Below are positions 1 through 7,107 of a stretch of 64,000 bases of DNA, in pieces. Within the stretch, counting starts at the first letter, position 1; the number at the start of each line of letters is the position of its first letter. The DNA is from Sporofaciens musculi. GTDB lineage: Bacteria; Bacillota; Clostridia; Lachnospirales; Lachnospiraceae. The stretch lies in NCBI RefSeq assembly GCF_009830285.1, contig NZ_WUQX01000001.1, positions 1,426,501 to 1,490,500 on the forward strand. The letters are read 5' to 3'. The notes below the pieces were generated by a model. That model was not told the DNA's origin and ran no database searches. It was given only the letters and a program-made list of their open reading frames with translations. The position numbers were made by a program, and so were the translations under genes.

Positions 1-1
1 G

Positions 2-1381
2 CTTACGGAAGGGTATATTCGACAGACGCAGGGGGAACTTGAGAACATTACACAGTCGCTTGGCTTTTATCTGGACTATGGGAATGGCAAGCGTGTCCTA
101 ACACCACTTTCACAGGTATACCAGGGGTATCTGGATGCCGCCATGCTAGATATTACAAGCGGGGCATTTGATTATAACAGCGTACTGCGCAGGGTCGTGA
201 CTCAACTAACTAACGGCGGGCTGCGGACGATAGATTATGCTTCAGGTCACAGCAACAGGGTAGAGGTGGCGGCAAGGCGGGCGGTCATGACAGGAATCTC
301 CCAACTGTCAGGACGAATTTCTGAAATAAATGCGGAGAAGCTTGGTACAGAGTATTTTGAGGTTGCTTGGCACGCGGGCGCAAGGCCCTCACATGCAGAG
401 TGGCAAGGGAGGGTATATTCCAAAGCAGACCTCTACCGTATCTGCGGGCTCGGCACAGTAACAGGGCTTCTGGGGGTTAATTGCTATCATGAATATTATC
501 CGTTCTTTCCAGGTTTGTCGGAACGTAATTGGTCAGAGCAATGGCTGGAAGAAAAGGATTTGGAGGAGAACACGCCAAAGAAGTTTAATGGAAAAGAGTA
601 TACCCTGTATGAAGCAAAGCAGAGACAGAGGAAGATGGAGACGGCTATGCGCGCCCAGCGTGAGAAGGTGGAGCTTCTGAAAAAGGGCGGCGCTGATCCG
701 GATGAAGTCATGCTTGCGAAGTGTAAATACCAGGCCCAGTTGGATGAGTATGCAAGGTTTTCCAAAAAGATGGGGCTTAAGCAGGAACGAGAGAGAATAT
801 ATATGGATATGAGGGGCAGGATTGCGCCCGCAGATAAATCTGTTATGAACTATTTCCCAAAAGAAATGATTATAAATGCGGGGAAAGATATTAAGGAGTA
901 TGAAAGATATAAAAAAGTTCTTGGAGATGAAGTGGGTCCCCTTGCTAATTTTGGGAAGATAAAATATAATGATGCTAAGCAGTGGGAGTTCATGCAGTTA
1001 GATTATCAAAGGCGCAGAGAGCTTCAAGAGCATCCAGGGTTAAAGCTTCCTAATGCGGAAGACGCGATACTTCCAGATGGGAAATTTACACAGTATCTTT
1101 TTGCAGGGAACAATGAGAAAGGACTTGCAAAAGGTAGGGCTTTTACTTCAAGGCTGGGATATTCCGTTGATAACTGGAAAGAACTGCAAGATGAAATTAG
1201 AAAAAAAGCGCCGCAGTACCCTTCAATATACAAAGATAATAACGGTTACGGTAACCGGTATGAACAAAAAATAATTCTTTATGGAGAAAAAGGAACTCCG
1301 GCTAATGTGATTGTTGGATGGTTGAATACGCCTGATGGATCCACGGTGATGACGAGTGCGTACATTAAAGAGGTGAAGTAA
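2..1381 (+). CDS. Phage minor capsid protein (MuF/Phage_min_cap2-like), 5' end outside window, with C-terminal cargo-like domain
   Basis: The reading frame is open from base 2, so the gene starts upstream of the window; 459 residues are visible. The first part has the hallmarks of phage minor capsid protein 2, a portal-proximal head protein: IRQTQGELEN, DYASGHSNRVEVAARRAV, a His-rich WHAGARPSHAEWQGRVYS stretch and a GVNCYHEYYPFFPG motif. A charged, helical linker follows. The last ~110 residues (about nt 1045-1378) form a separate domain starting LPNAEDAILPDGK, which resembles the DUF6883-type domains found at the end of MuF-like proteins. Such tails are known in MuF polymorphic toxins of temperate phages; the role here is inferred. 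Directly followed by a 58-residue gene with no gap. Confidence 0.8.
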   Translation, partial: LTEGYIRQTQGELENITQSLGFYLDYGNGKRVLTPLSQVYQGYLDAAMLDITSGAFDYNSVLRRVVTQLTNGGLRTIDYASGHSNRVEVAARRAVMTGISQLSGRISEINAEKLGTEYFEVAWHAGARPSHAEWQGRVYSKADLYRICGLGTVTGLLGVNCYHEYYPFFPGLSERNWSEQWLEEKDLEENTPKKFNGKEYTLYEAKQRQRKMETAMRAQREKVELLKKGGADPDEVMLAKCKYQAQLDEYARFSKKMGLKQERERIYMDMRGRIAPADKSVMNYFPKEMIINAGKDIKEYERYKKVLGDEVGPLANFGKIKYNDAKQWEFMQLDYQRRRELQEHPGLKLPNAEDAILPDGKFTQYLFAGNNEKGLAKGRAFTSRLGYSVDNWKELQDEIRKKAPQYPSIYKDNNGYGNRYEQKIILYGEKGTPANVIVGWLNTPDGSTVMTSAYIKEVK

Positions 1382-1558
1382 GTGATTGTAAAACAATATG
1401 ATACTGTTTTGTTAAAGGATGGAAGAGAAGCATCCATTGTTGAGGCATTTGATAATAAAGTGTTTATCGCAGATGTCGGGAGTTCACCGAAAGACTGGGA
1501 GACGATTGATGTTTATATAGATGATATAGATAAGATTATTCATGCGAATAGAGATTAA
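1382..1558 (+). CDS. 58-aa DUF4926-like small protein, candidate partner or immunity of the preceding C-terminal domain
   Basis: A GTG start lies immediately after the TAA of the minor capsid gene and gives MIVKQYDTVLLKDGREASIV..., 58 residues ending HANRD. The start 'YDTVLLKDGREASIVE' resembles small DUF4926-type proteins of the kind found beside DUF6883-like domains. The protein is acidic, with no signal peptide or membrane segment. Translational coupling and a following hairpin-T-run suggest it is expressed with the upstream gene as a unit. An immunity function is inference only. Confidence 0.6.
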   Translation: MIVKQYDTVLLKDGREASIVEAFDNKVFIADVGSSPKDWETIDVYIDDIDKIIHANRD

Positions 1559-1559
1559 G

Positions 1560-1592
1560 TACCGCGAGTTCTATGGAATGCGTGGTATTTTT
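1560..1592 (+). terminator. Probable intrinsic terminator after the 58-aa gene
   Basis: The arms TACCGCG and CGTGGTA (one G-T pair) flank a 14-nt loop and are followed by TTTTTAT. It separates the minor-capsid/58-aa pair from the protease gene. Confidence 0.5.
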
Positions 1593-1618
1593 ATACCCAT
1601 TTTGGGGAGGTGATGGAA

Positions 1619-1912
1619 TTGATAAAAGTTTCTATGAGTTTGAACAGAATCTATGTATTAGGCCATGCCAATAGTGCACCGAGGGGATTGGATATTGTGT
1701 GCGCAGCAGTTTCAGCATTAACTCTTACACTCATCCAGGGGTTAAAGAGTATTGCCCTTATGGAGTTGCAAGAGAATGTAGAACCGGGAAACGTCTGTAT
1801 TGAGTGGCAGACTTTGAATGATACGGGCAAGGCTTTGATTGATACATGGTTTTTGGGTATCTGCAGGATAGCGGAGGAATACCAGGGGATTCATTTTATA
1901 AACGGTGATTAA
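1619..1912 (+). CDS. Prp-family cysteine protease (phage head maturation protease candidate)
   Basis: Small protein of the ribosomal-processing cysteine protease (Prp/YsxB) family. It has the His of GHANSA and the Cys of DIVCAAVSAL, the known catalytic pair, in normal order and spacing. Host Prp trims ribosomal protein L27; phage copies sit between portal/minor capsid and scaffold genes and are thought to process head proteins. I prefer the TTG at 1619 (MIKVSMSLNRIYVLGHA) because GGGGAGGTGA at 1604-1613 is then well spaced and the N-terminus matches the family; in-frame GTG 1610 and ATG 1613 overlap that Shine-Dalgarno. The product is 97 residues, within the family size. Confidence 0.8.
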   Translation: MIKVSMSLNRIYVLGHANSAPRGLDIVCAAVSALTLTLIQGLKSIALMELQENVEPGNVCIEWQTLNDTGKALIDTWFLGICRIAEEYQGIHFINGD

Positions 1913-1913
1913 T

Positions 1914-1940
1914 GCATCCTTTTAGAAGGGGTGCTTTTTT
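1914..1940 (+). terminator. Intrinsic terminator or attenuator between protease and scaffold genes
   Basis: GCATCCTTTTA paired with GAAGGGGTGC is followed by six T. It lies just past the protease stop and 50 bp before the scaffold start, so it may reduce read-through within the morphogenesis operon. Confidence 0.65.
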
Positions 1941-1993
1941 CATGCCTGACGAGGCAATAAATACGGGAATTTCACGGAAAGGTGAGGAGAAAA

Positions 1994-2608
1994 ATGAGAA
2001 AAAAATATTTTGATTTGCAGATCTTCACGGACGGCGGTGGAGACGGTGCTGGAAACGGCGGCACAGGCGACGGAACAGGTTCAGCCGGGAATGGTAACGT
2101 CAGCCGGGGGAATGCCGGAGGAACGGGAGGCGGTGCGACGTACAGTTATGAACAGGCGGAGCAGATTGCGGAGGCAAGGGCTGACCGAGCGACAAAAGCG
2201 GCTCTTGTGGATTATTTTAAGCGGCAGGGAATGAGCGAGGAGGAGGTTACTGCAGCGATTGCTGATTACAGAACAAAAAAGGCTGCTAATCAGCCCAATG
2301 TAGCGGAATTAGAAAAGCGGTTAAATGAAGCCAACGCCAAGGTGACGGAAATGGAAAACACCGATTACCTACGCAGTAAGGGTGTGAAGTCTGACGATCT
2401 TGATTATGTTCTCTTTAAGGTCGGGAAACAGGTGGATGACAAGACAGACTTCAAGAAGGCGGCGGACACATTCTTGAAGGAAAACCCGCGCTTTACGGGA
2501 CATGGCTACAAAGTTGTCTCTACCGGCAAGCCAGACGGCGGATCCGGTACAGGCCAGACAACGCATGATTCTATCAATGCCTCCATTCGTTCAGCGTTTG
2601 GAAGATAA
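1994..2608 (+). CDS. Phage capsid scaffold protein (GP20/DUF4355-like)
   Basis: 204 residues from ATG 1994, preceded by GGTGAGGAG. Layout: an N-terminal MRKKYFDLQIFTDGG peptide, a Gly-rich low-complexity linker (~residues 14-45), then a helical, charged coiled-coil body (YEQAEQIAEARADRATKAAL; AELEKRLNEANAKVTEME) and a conserved C-terminal end 'INASIRSAFGR'. This architecture and its position directly before the major capsid gene fit a scaffold that guides procapsid assembly. The N-terminal peptide is shared with the capsid protein. Confidence 0.75.
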   Translation: MRKKYFDLQIFTDGGGDGAGNGGTGDGTGSAGNGNVSRGNAGGTGGGATYSYEQAEQIAEARADRATKAALVDYFKRQGMSEEEVTAAIADYRTKKAANQPNVAELEKRLNEANAKVTEMENTDYLRSKGVKSDDLDYVLFKVGKQVDDKTDFKKAADTFLKENPRFTGHGYKVVSTGKPDGGSGTGQTTHDSINASIRSAFGR

Positions 2609-2627
2609 AGAAGGGAGAGAAAAGCAT

Positions 2628-3761
2628 ATGAACAGAAACAGGAAACTATTTGACTTACAGTTATTTACAGGAAGCGGTACATCCATTACCAGAAGCGATG
2701 CAGAAGCACTGATTCCTGTACAGGAAAGCCATGAGATTATCCAGGGTGTGGTAGAGCAGTCCGCCGTGTTGCAGCGCGGCCGCAGGCTTGCAGATATGAC
2801 GGCGGCTCAATACCGGATGCCGGTGCTTGACATGCTGCCTATGGCGTACTTTGTCAACGGTGAGGGAGGCACGGCGAGAAAGAAGTTGACTACTATGGCA
2901 TGGGATAAGAAGGTTATTTATGCGGAGGAAATTGCGGTTATCGTGCCGATTTCTGAGGCTGTCTTGGATGATGCAGATTATGATATCTGGGGAGAAGTAA
3001 GGCCGCGCTTAGTAGAGGCGTTTGGACAGAAGATTGACGGCGCAATTCTATTTGGGATTGATAAGCCCGCTACATGGAGAAAAGATGTAGTCAGTACCGC
3101 CGTTGACGCAGGCGCCAGTGTAATGCTAGGGACTGATCTGTATACTTCGATCCTGGGTGAAGACGGCGTGATTGCAAAGGTTGAAGAAAGTGGATACTTT
3201 GTCAACGGCCATATGGCGGATATCACGATGCGGGCGAAGCTTAGGGGCTTAAAGGACACAACCGGACAGCCGGTGTTCCGATCAGATATGCAGACAGGTA
3301 CCAATTATACCTTGGATGGCTCACCGATGAATTTCCCGCGTAATGGTGCGTTTGATAAGTCGAAAGCAGCCATGATTTCCGGAGACTTTTCACAGTTGGC
3401 CTACAGTATCCGACAGGATATTACGTTCAAACTGTTCGACCAGGGAGTTGTTCAGGATCCGGCAACAGGCGATATTCTATATAATCTGATGCAGAATGAC
3501 ATGGTTGCCCTGCGTGCTGTCATGCGTTTAGGCTGGGAAATTCCGAACCCGATTAATGCTATGGTTCCAGATAAGAATAAACGCTGTCCGTTTTCCATTC
3601 TGACACTGACAGAACCGGTGAAATCCATATATGCCCAGGAAGAACTGGAAGCGATGACGGTTGATCAAATCAAGAATCTAGCATCAGCAAAGGACTATAC
3701 AATTACGAAGACCGTCAAAGCTGAAATTATTGCTGAGGTTCTTGCACAACAGGAGGCGTGA
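2628..3761 (+). CDS. Phage major capsid protein (HK97-like fold)
   Basis: 377 residues from ATG 2628, with AAGGGAGAG upstream; an in-frame longer reading to 2502 overlaps the scaffold gene and is rejected. Typical major capsid text: MPVLDMLPMAYFVNGEGGTA, KKVIYAEEIAVIVPISEAVLDDA, then VRPRLVEAFGQKIDGAILFG and a C-terminal FDQGV..LMQNDMVALRAVMRLGW core. The N-terminus repeats FDLQLFT as in the scaffold. The last ~45 residues (EELEAMTVDQIKNLASAK...) look like a small helix-extended-helix (HeH/SAP-like) tail, a common add-on in Firmicutes phage capsids. Confidence 0.88.
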   Translation: MNRNRKLFDLQLFTGSGTSITRSDAEALIPVQESHEIIQGVVEQSAVLQRGRRLADMTAAQYRMPVLDMLPMAYFVNGEGGTARKKLTTMAWDKKVIYAEEIAVIVPISEAVLDDADYDIWGEVRPRLVEAFGQKIDGAILFGIDKPATWRKDVVSTAVDAGASVMLGTDLYTSILGEDGVIAKVEESGYFVNGHMADITMRAKLRGLKDTTGQPVFRSDMQTGTNYTLDGSPMNFPRNGAFDKSKAAMISGDFSQLAYSIRQDITFKLFDQGVVQDPATGDILYNLMQNDMVALRAVMRLGWEIPNPINAMVPDKNKRCPFSILTLTEPVKSIYAQEELEAMTVDQIKNLASAKDYTITKTVKAEIIAEVLAQQEA

Positions 3762-4177
3762 TGAAAATGTTTCCCTATGCAGACTATGAATTCTATGTAG
3801 AGAAGGCGTATGGAAAGCTGGATAGAGATATCTTTGAAAAGGAGGTCCTTGAGGCTTCCTTTTATCTTAGGTATATGACGTTAGGGAAAAGCGATGTCGT
3901 GCAGCCAGAGGAATTACGGTATGCCGCCTGTGCGATTACTGAGATGTATGTTCGGGAGAAGAACCATCTTACATCGGGCGGGGCCCGGAAGAAATCTGAA
4001 AACAATGACGGATATTCCGTTACATTTGTAACAGAGCTAAAGGACGGGGAAGCTATTGAGGAGCTTCTTGCGAGAAAGGCGGACCAGATTGCAAGAAAAT
4101 ATCTAATTAGAACTGGTCTTTTAAGTAGAAAGGTGCAAGGTGTCCATGATAACCAATGCAGATATCACACTTTATAA
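3761..4177 (+). CDS. Head-tail connector / DNA-packaging adaptor protein
   Basis: About 138 residues. The start overlaps the capsid stop (TGATG) with AGGAGG at 3751-3756; ATG 3767 is an equally plausible start. Sequence MKMFPYADYEFYVEKAYG...LRYAACAITEMYVREK is helical with no membrane segment, as in gp6-like head-tail connector proteins. Its position right after the capsid gene supports the role; the exact family is not certain. Confidence 0.6.
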   Translation: MKMFPYADYEFYVEKAYGKLDRDIFEKEVLEASFYLRYMTLGKSDVVQPEELRYAACAITEMYVREKNHLTSGGARKKSENNDGYSVTFVTELKDGEAIEELLARKADQIARKYLIRTGLLSRKVQGVHDNQCRYHTL

Positions 4178-4550
4178 CCATAGGATGAATAAAGAAACCC
4201 GTCTGGGTGAATGGTACAGAACCGTGCTTCAAGGTGTGCATTTTTATGTAGACCATAAGGTAAATGTCGGGGATAATGGCTTGAATGGCGCAGATGTTTA
4301 CAAGCTCCGGATACCTGAAAAGGTGAATTGTCAGAAAAGTTATGTTCCGGAAAATGAATTTATATCTGTGGAAGAAGAACCAGACAGTTGGACGTTACAA
4401 AAGGGTGATGTGATTGTCTATGGAATCTGCGAACTGGAAATCGAAAAGCCTGCCGACCTGAAAAAACAAGGCATATCTTATTGTACCGTTACATCCTGGT
4501 CAGACAACCGTTTTGGCGGGCTTCCACATTGGAGGGTAGGTGGTGCGTAA
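4146..4550 (+). CDS. Phage head-closure-region protein (DUF6751-like)
   Basis: 134 residues from ATG 4146 (MITNADITLYNHRMNKETR); the gene overlaps the previous one by 32 nt. It is a beta-rich protein with a KGDVIVYGICELEIEKPADLK stretch, resembling the conserved small proteins between connector and minor capsid genes in clostridial phages. Position suggests a head-completion or stopper role; this is inferred from order only. Confidence 0.55.
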   Translation: MITNADITLYNHRMNKETRLGEWYRTVLQGVHFYVDHKVNVGDNGLNGADVYKLRIPEKVNCQKSYVPENEFISVEEEPDSWTLQKGDVIVYGICELEIEKPADLKKQGISYCTVTSWSDNRFGGLPHWRVGGA

Positions 4551-4934
4551 ATGGCTCAGAAAAGAAATATCGTTGTAGCGACTCCCAGGGGATGCGTCTA
4601 CACAGTCACAACCCCGAACGGAAGCATTACTACACGGCTGAAGTGGGCGCAGGATTTTGCGCCGAAGAAAAAGGCAGCCTTCATGCGGGCCCAGGAATTT
4701 GTTGACTCAGAATGTCTGCGGTACATGAATCCAATGACGCCGCGTCTGACGGGGGCAATGGTAAAGTCGGCCACTCTTGGTACCGTGGTTGGAAGTGGGT
4801 CAATCGAGTATCTGGTGCCCTATGCAAGAAGGCAATATTATGAACACGAGGAAAAAGCAAGGTGGTTTGAACGGATGAAGGCAACTCGGAAAGAGCCGAT
4901 TTTGAAAGGAGCGATGCGGATTGTCAGCGGTTAA
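4551..4934 (+). CDS. Phage minor capsid protein (Minor_capsid_2 / gp10-like)
   Basis: 127 residues starting at the base after the previous stop. Contains AQEFVDSECLRYMNPMTPRLTGAM and the motif YLVPYARRQYYEHEE, typical of the HK97 gp10-like/minor capsid family that bridges head and tail. Basic N-terminus, no signal peptide. It overlaps the next gene by 14 nt. Confidence 0.65.
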   Translation: MAQKRNIVVATPRGCVYTVTTPNGSITTRLKWAQDFAPKKKAAFMRAQEFVDSECLRYMNPMTPRLTGAMVKSATLGTVVGSGSIEYLVPYARRQYYEHEEKARWFERMKATRKEPILKGAMRIVSG

Positions 4935-5337
4935 GCCAATTATAGAGAGTATTCGGAATTATATCCTGACTTGTGATTTTTTAAAGGATGGGAAGGTTAA
5001 TGTAGATTACCTACCTGACGAGATGTCCTATTCCATAGACCCTATTGGAGGGGATCCAATCTATAAGCGGTATACGGATGGGGGATGCCTAAAACAGTTC
5101 CAGTTTGCATTGACATCGAAGGAGGCATATGACGGGGATGCACGGACAGGAATTGCCAATAGTGGATTTTACCAGTTTTTTGAGGAATGGATAGAAGATA
5201 ATAACATGTTGGATATTTATCCGAAACTGGAAGGACACACGCCGGTCAGAGTGGAGATAATGCAAAGCGGGTACCTATTCTCAACGGAAGCTGATTTAGG
5301 AAGATATCAAATTATCTGTAGGTTGATTTATGGGTAG
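4921..5337 (+). CDS. Phage tail terminator / minor capsid protein
   Basis: 138 residues from a TTG start at 4921 inside the end of the preceding gene; AAAGGAG at 4905-4911 gives normal spacing, which decides this start. Sequence features: IIESIRNYILTCDFL, a KRYTDGGCLKQFQFALTSKEAYD block and a C-terminal LGRYQIICRLIYG. This matches the tail terminator family that caps the tail tube and precedes the tail tube gene in this gene order. Confidence 0.65.
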   Translation: MSAVKPIIESIRNYILTCDFLKDGKVNVDYLPDEMSYSIDPIGGDPIYKRYTDGGCLKQFQFALTSKEAYDGDARTGIANSGFYQFFEEWIEDNNMLDIYPKLEGHTPVRVEIMQSGYLFSTEADLGRYQIICRLIYG

Positions 5338-5355
5338 AAGAAAGGATGATGTAGG

Positions 5356-5871
5356 ATGGCAAATGAAACAGCAAGGAAATTAGTGGGAAGACATAAAAGG
5401 TTGTCTTTTATGAAGACGGAAGGTAATACATATACGAGGATGTCGGAATTTACATCCCTGTCAGAAGCAAAGGAGTCAAAGGAATATTCCAGGCAGTATG
5501 TGGATGAACCTACGGAGAGGTCGGATGTGGTCGGGTATGCAACCGGCGTTAGCTACGAATTTGACCGGCATACAGATACACCCGTACATGCAAGGCTGGC
5601 TGAGATCTCGGATGATGAGATTGTAGGGACTGAGGCCCAGGTAGAAATTGTTACGGTGGATCTTTTTGAAACGAAGCAGGGTGGGGCGTGCATGGCAAGG
5701 AAGCGGGTTTACAGCGTAATCCCGGATTCTTCGGGAGATGGAACGGATGCTTTAATTTATTCCGGAACCTTGAAAGCAGCCGGTGAGATTATAAAGGGCT
5801 CTGCTGCCAGTACGGATAAGTGGAAAACGTGTGAGTTTACGGAAGATAGTTCCGGCGGATTGACAGAGTAA
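5356..5871 (+). CDS. Major tail (tube) protein
   Basis: 171 residues. Motifs RHKRLSFMKTEG, TSLSEAKESKEYSRQYVDE and TGVSYEFDRHTDTPVH are typical of Firmicutes siphovirus tail tube proteins, which polymerise into the tail tube. It sits between the tail terminator and the chaperone genes, its normal place. Confidence 0.8.
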   Translation: MANETARKLVGRHKRLSFMKTEGNTYTRMSEFTSLSEAKESKEYSRQYVDEPTERSDVVGYATGVSYEFDRHTDTPVHARLAEISDDEIVGTEAQVEIVTVDLFETKQGGACMARKRVYSVIPDSSGDGTDALIYSGTLKAAGEIIKGSAASTDKWKTCEFTEDSSGGLTE

Positions 5872-5900
5872 TGGGATTGTAAGAGGGAGGATAAGAGCCT

Positions 5901-6299
5901 ATGAGCCTTTTTAAATATGGGGAGTTTGAGATAGAATTGGATTTTACGGATGCGGATACGCTGGCGGCGATTGAGGATGCGTATGAAAAAATGCAGGAGA
6001 ATATCAAGAAGCTGCCTAAAACCGGCCGTATTTCAGAGATTATCAAGGCGCAGAATGTAGTCTATGATGACTTTTTTGATTCTTTTATGGGGGAAGGGGC
6101 AAGCAGCAGGATGTTCCAGACGAACAGCCTGGAACAAAGGATTGATGCCGCGGAACAACTGGCAGATTTCCGATTTAAGGAAGATGAACGGTTTTATGGA
6201 CGAGTGGAAAAATTCCGGGTAAATAAAGTGGTAAATCATTCAGGAAACCGAGAACAGAGAAGAAACAGCCAGAAGAAGAATCATAAAAACAGGGGATGA
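5901..6299 (+). CDS. Tail assembly chaperone-like protein (gpG position, DUF6673-like)
   Basis: 132 residues. The start MSLFKYGEFEIELDFTDADTL and the acidic helical body fit the small protein that follows the tail tube gene. The C-terminus is very basic and polar (NREQRRNSQKKNHKNRG). In lambda-like phages this position encodes gpG, made alone or as a frameshifted gpG-T. Here the next gene starts 4 nt later with its own ATG and no obvious slip site was seen. Confidence 0.6.
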   Translation: MSLFKYGEFEIELDFTDADTLAAIEDAYEKMQENIKKLPKTGRISEIIKAQNVVYDDFFDSFMGEGASSRMFQTNSLEQRIDAAEQLADFRFKEDERFYGRVEKFRVNKVVNHSGNREQRRNSQKKNHKNRG

Positions 6300-6303
6300 T
6301 TGA

Positions 6304-6900
6304 ATGAATGTTCTGTTTGACTCGTTCCCAGAGACGGTAGAAGTTCAGGGAAAGAAGTATAAAATTGTGACGGATTTCCGAGAATGGATTAAATTCTCGG
6401 AACTGCTGAGGTGTACAGAACAGTTTAATATAAGGATATTAGATATGATTCTGGAATGGTATATAGATGCTCGGCCGGATGATATTGCGGCGGCCCTCAC
6501 CGCTTTGCAAAAGTTTCTTAGTGCAGAAGAAATGAATCCAGAGGGGAATGAACAGACTGCCCAAGGCTGGGAGGATGATATAGAGGGTAGAGCTGAATCA
6601 TCAGTAGAGGCTTTCTCTTTCGGACAGGATGCACTTTGTATCTACAGTGCGTTTATGGAAGTATATGGGATTGATATTGAAACGATTCCATATATGCATT
6701 GGTGGAAATTTCTTGTGCTGTTCTGGGGGCTTCCGTCTAGTACGGAGATTAAGGAGCGTATCCATTACAGGACGGTTGATCTGACGTCAATCAAAAATAA
6801 GGAAGAACGGGAAAGAATCAAAAAAATCCGAAAAAAGATTGTAATCAGGAATTCTCAGCGGAAGATGAACGATTATCAGATTGGAGATGTGTTTGGATGA
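6304..6900 (+). CDS. Bacteriophage Gp15-family protein (tail assembly)
   Basis: 198 residues. MNVLFDSFPETVEVQGKKYKI, DFREWIKFSELL and the aromatic block MHWWKFLVLFWGLPSST are typical of the Gp15 family, always found just before the tape measure gene and presumed to act as the second tail assembly chaperone. A Lys/Arg-rich helix and FG end close the protein. Its stop overlaps the start of a small zinc-ribbon gene. Confidence 0.75.
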   Translation: MNVLFDSFPETVEVQGKKYKIVTDFREWIKFSELLRCTEQFNIRILDMILEWYIDARPDDIAAALTALQKFLSAEEMNPEGNEQTAQGWEDDIEGRAESSVEAFSFGQDALCIYSAFMEVYGIDIETIPYMHWWKFLVLFWGLPSSTEIKERIHYRTVDLTSIKNKEERERIKKIRKKIVIRNSQRKMNDYQIGDVFG

Positions 6901-7058
6901 TAGGGGATTTTCAGCTACCGCGTTTTCCAATGGTGAAAAAATGGTATACTTGTCCGCATTGCGGTAAGAATCTGCTGATCTATGATAATACAGCAAAATG
7001 CTGTGGAATCTATATTCGGTGCAGACAGTGCAAAAGAACAGTAGAAGTAAGGATTTGA
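6897..7058 (+). CDS. 53-aa zinc-ribbon protein (Com-like)
   Basis: ATG 6897 overlaps the Gp15 TGA. The product has two CxxC pairs, YTCPHCGKNLL and YIRCRQCK, 22 residues apart, forming a zinc ribbon like the Mu Com translational activator family. The length matches that family. Many clostridial phages carry such a gene just before the tape measure gene; a role in its translation is possible but not shown. Confidence 0.65.
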   Translation: MIGDFQLPRFPMVKKWYTCPHCGKNLLIYDNTAKCCGIYIRCRQCKRTVEVRI

Positions 7059-7107
7059 GCATTTGTGAGCCTGTGAGCCGTGCAGTCCTGTCGATTAGGA
7101 GGATTGT

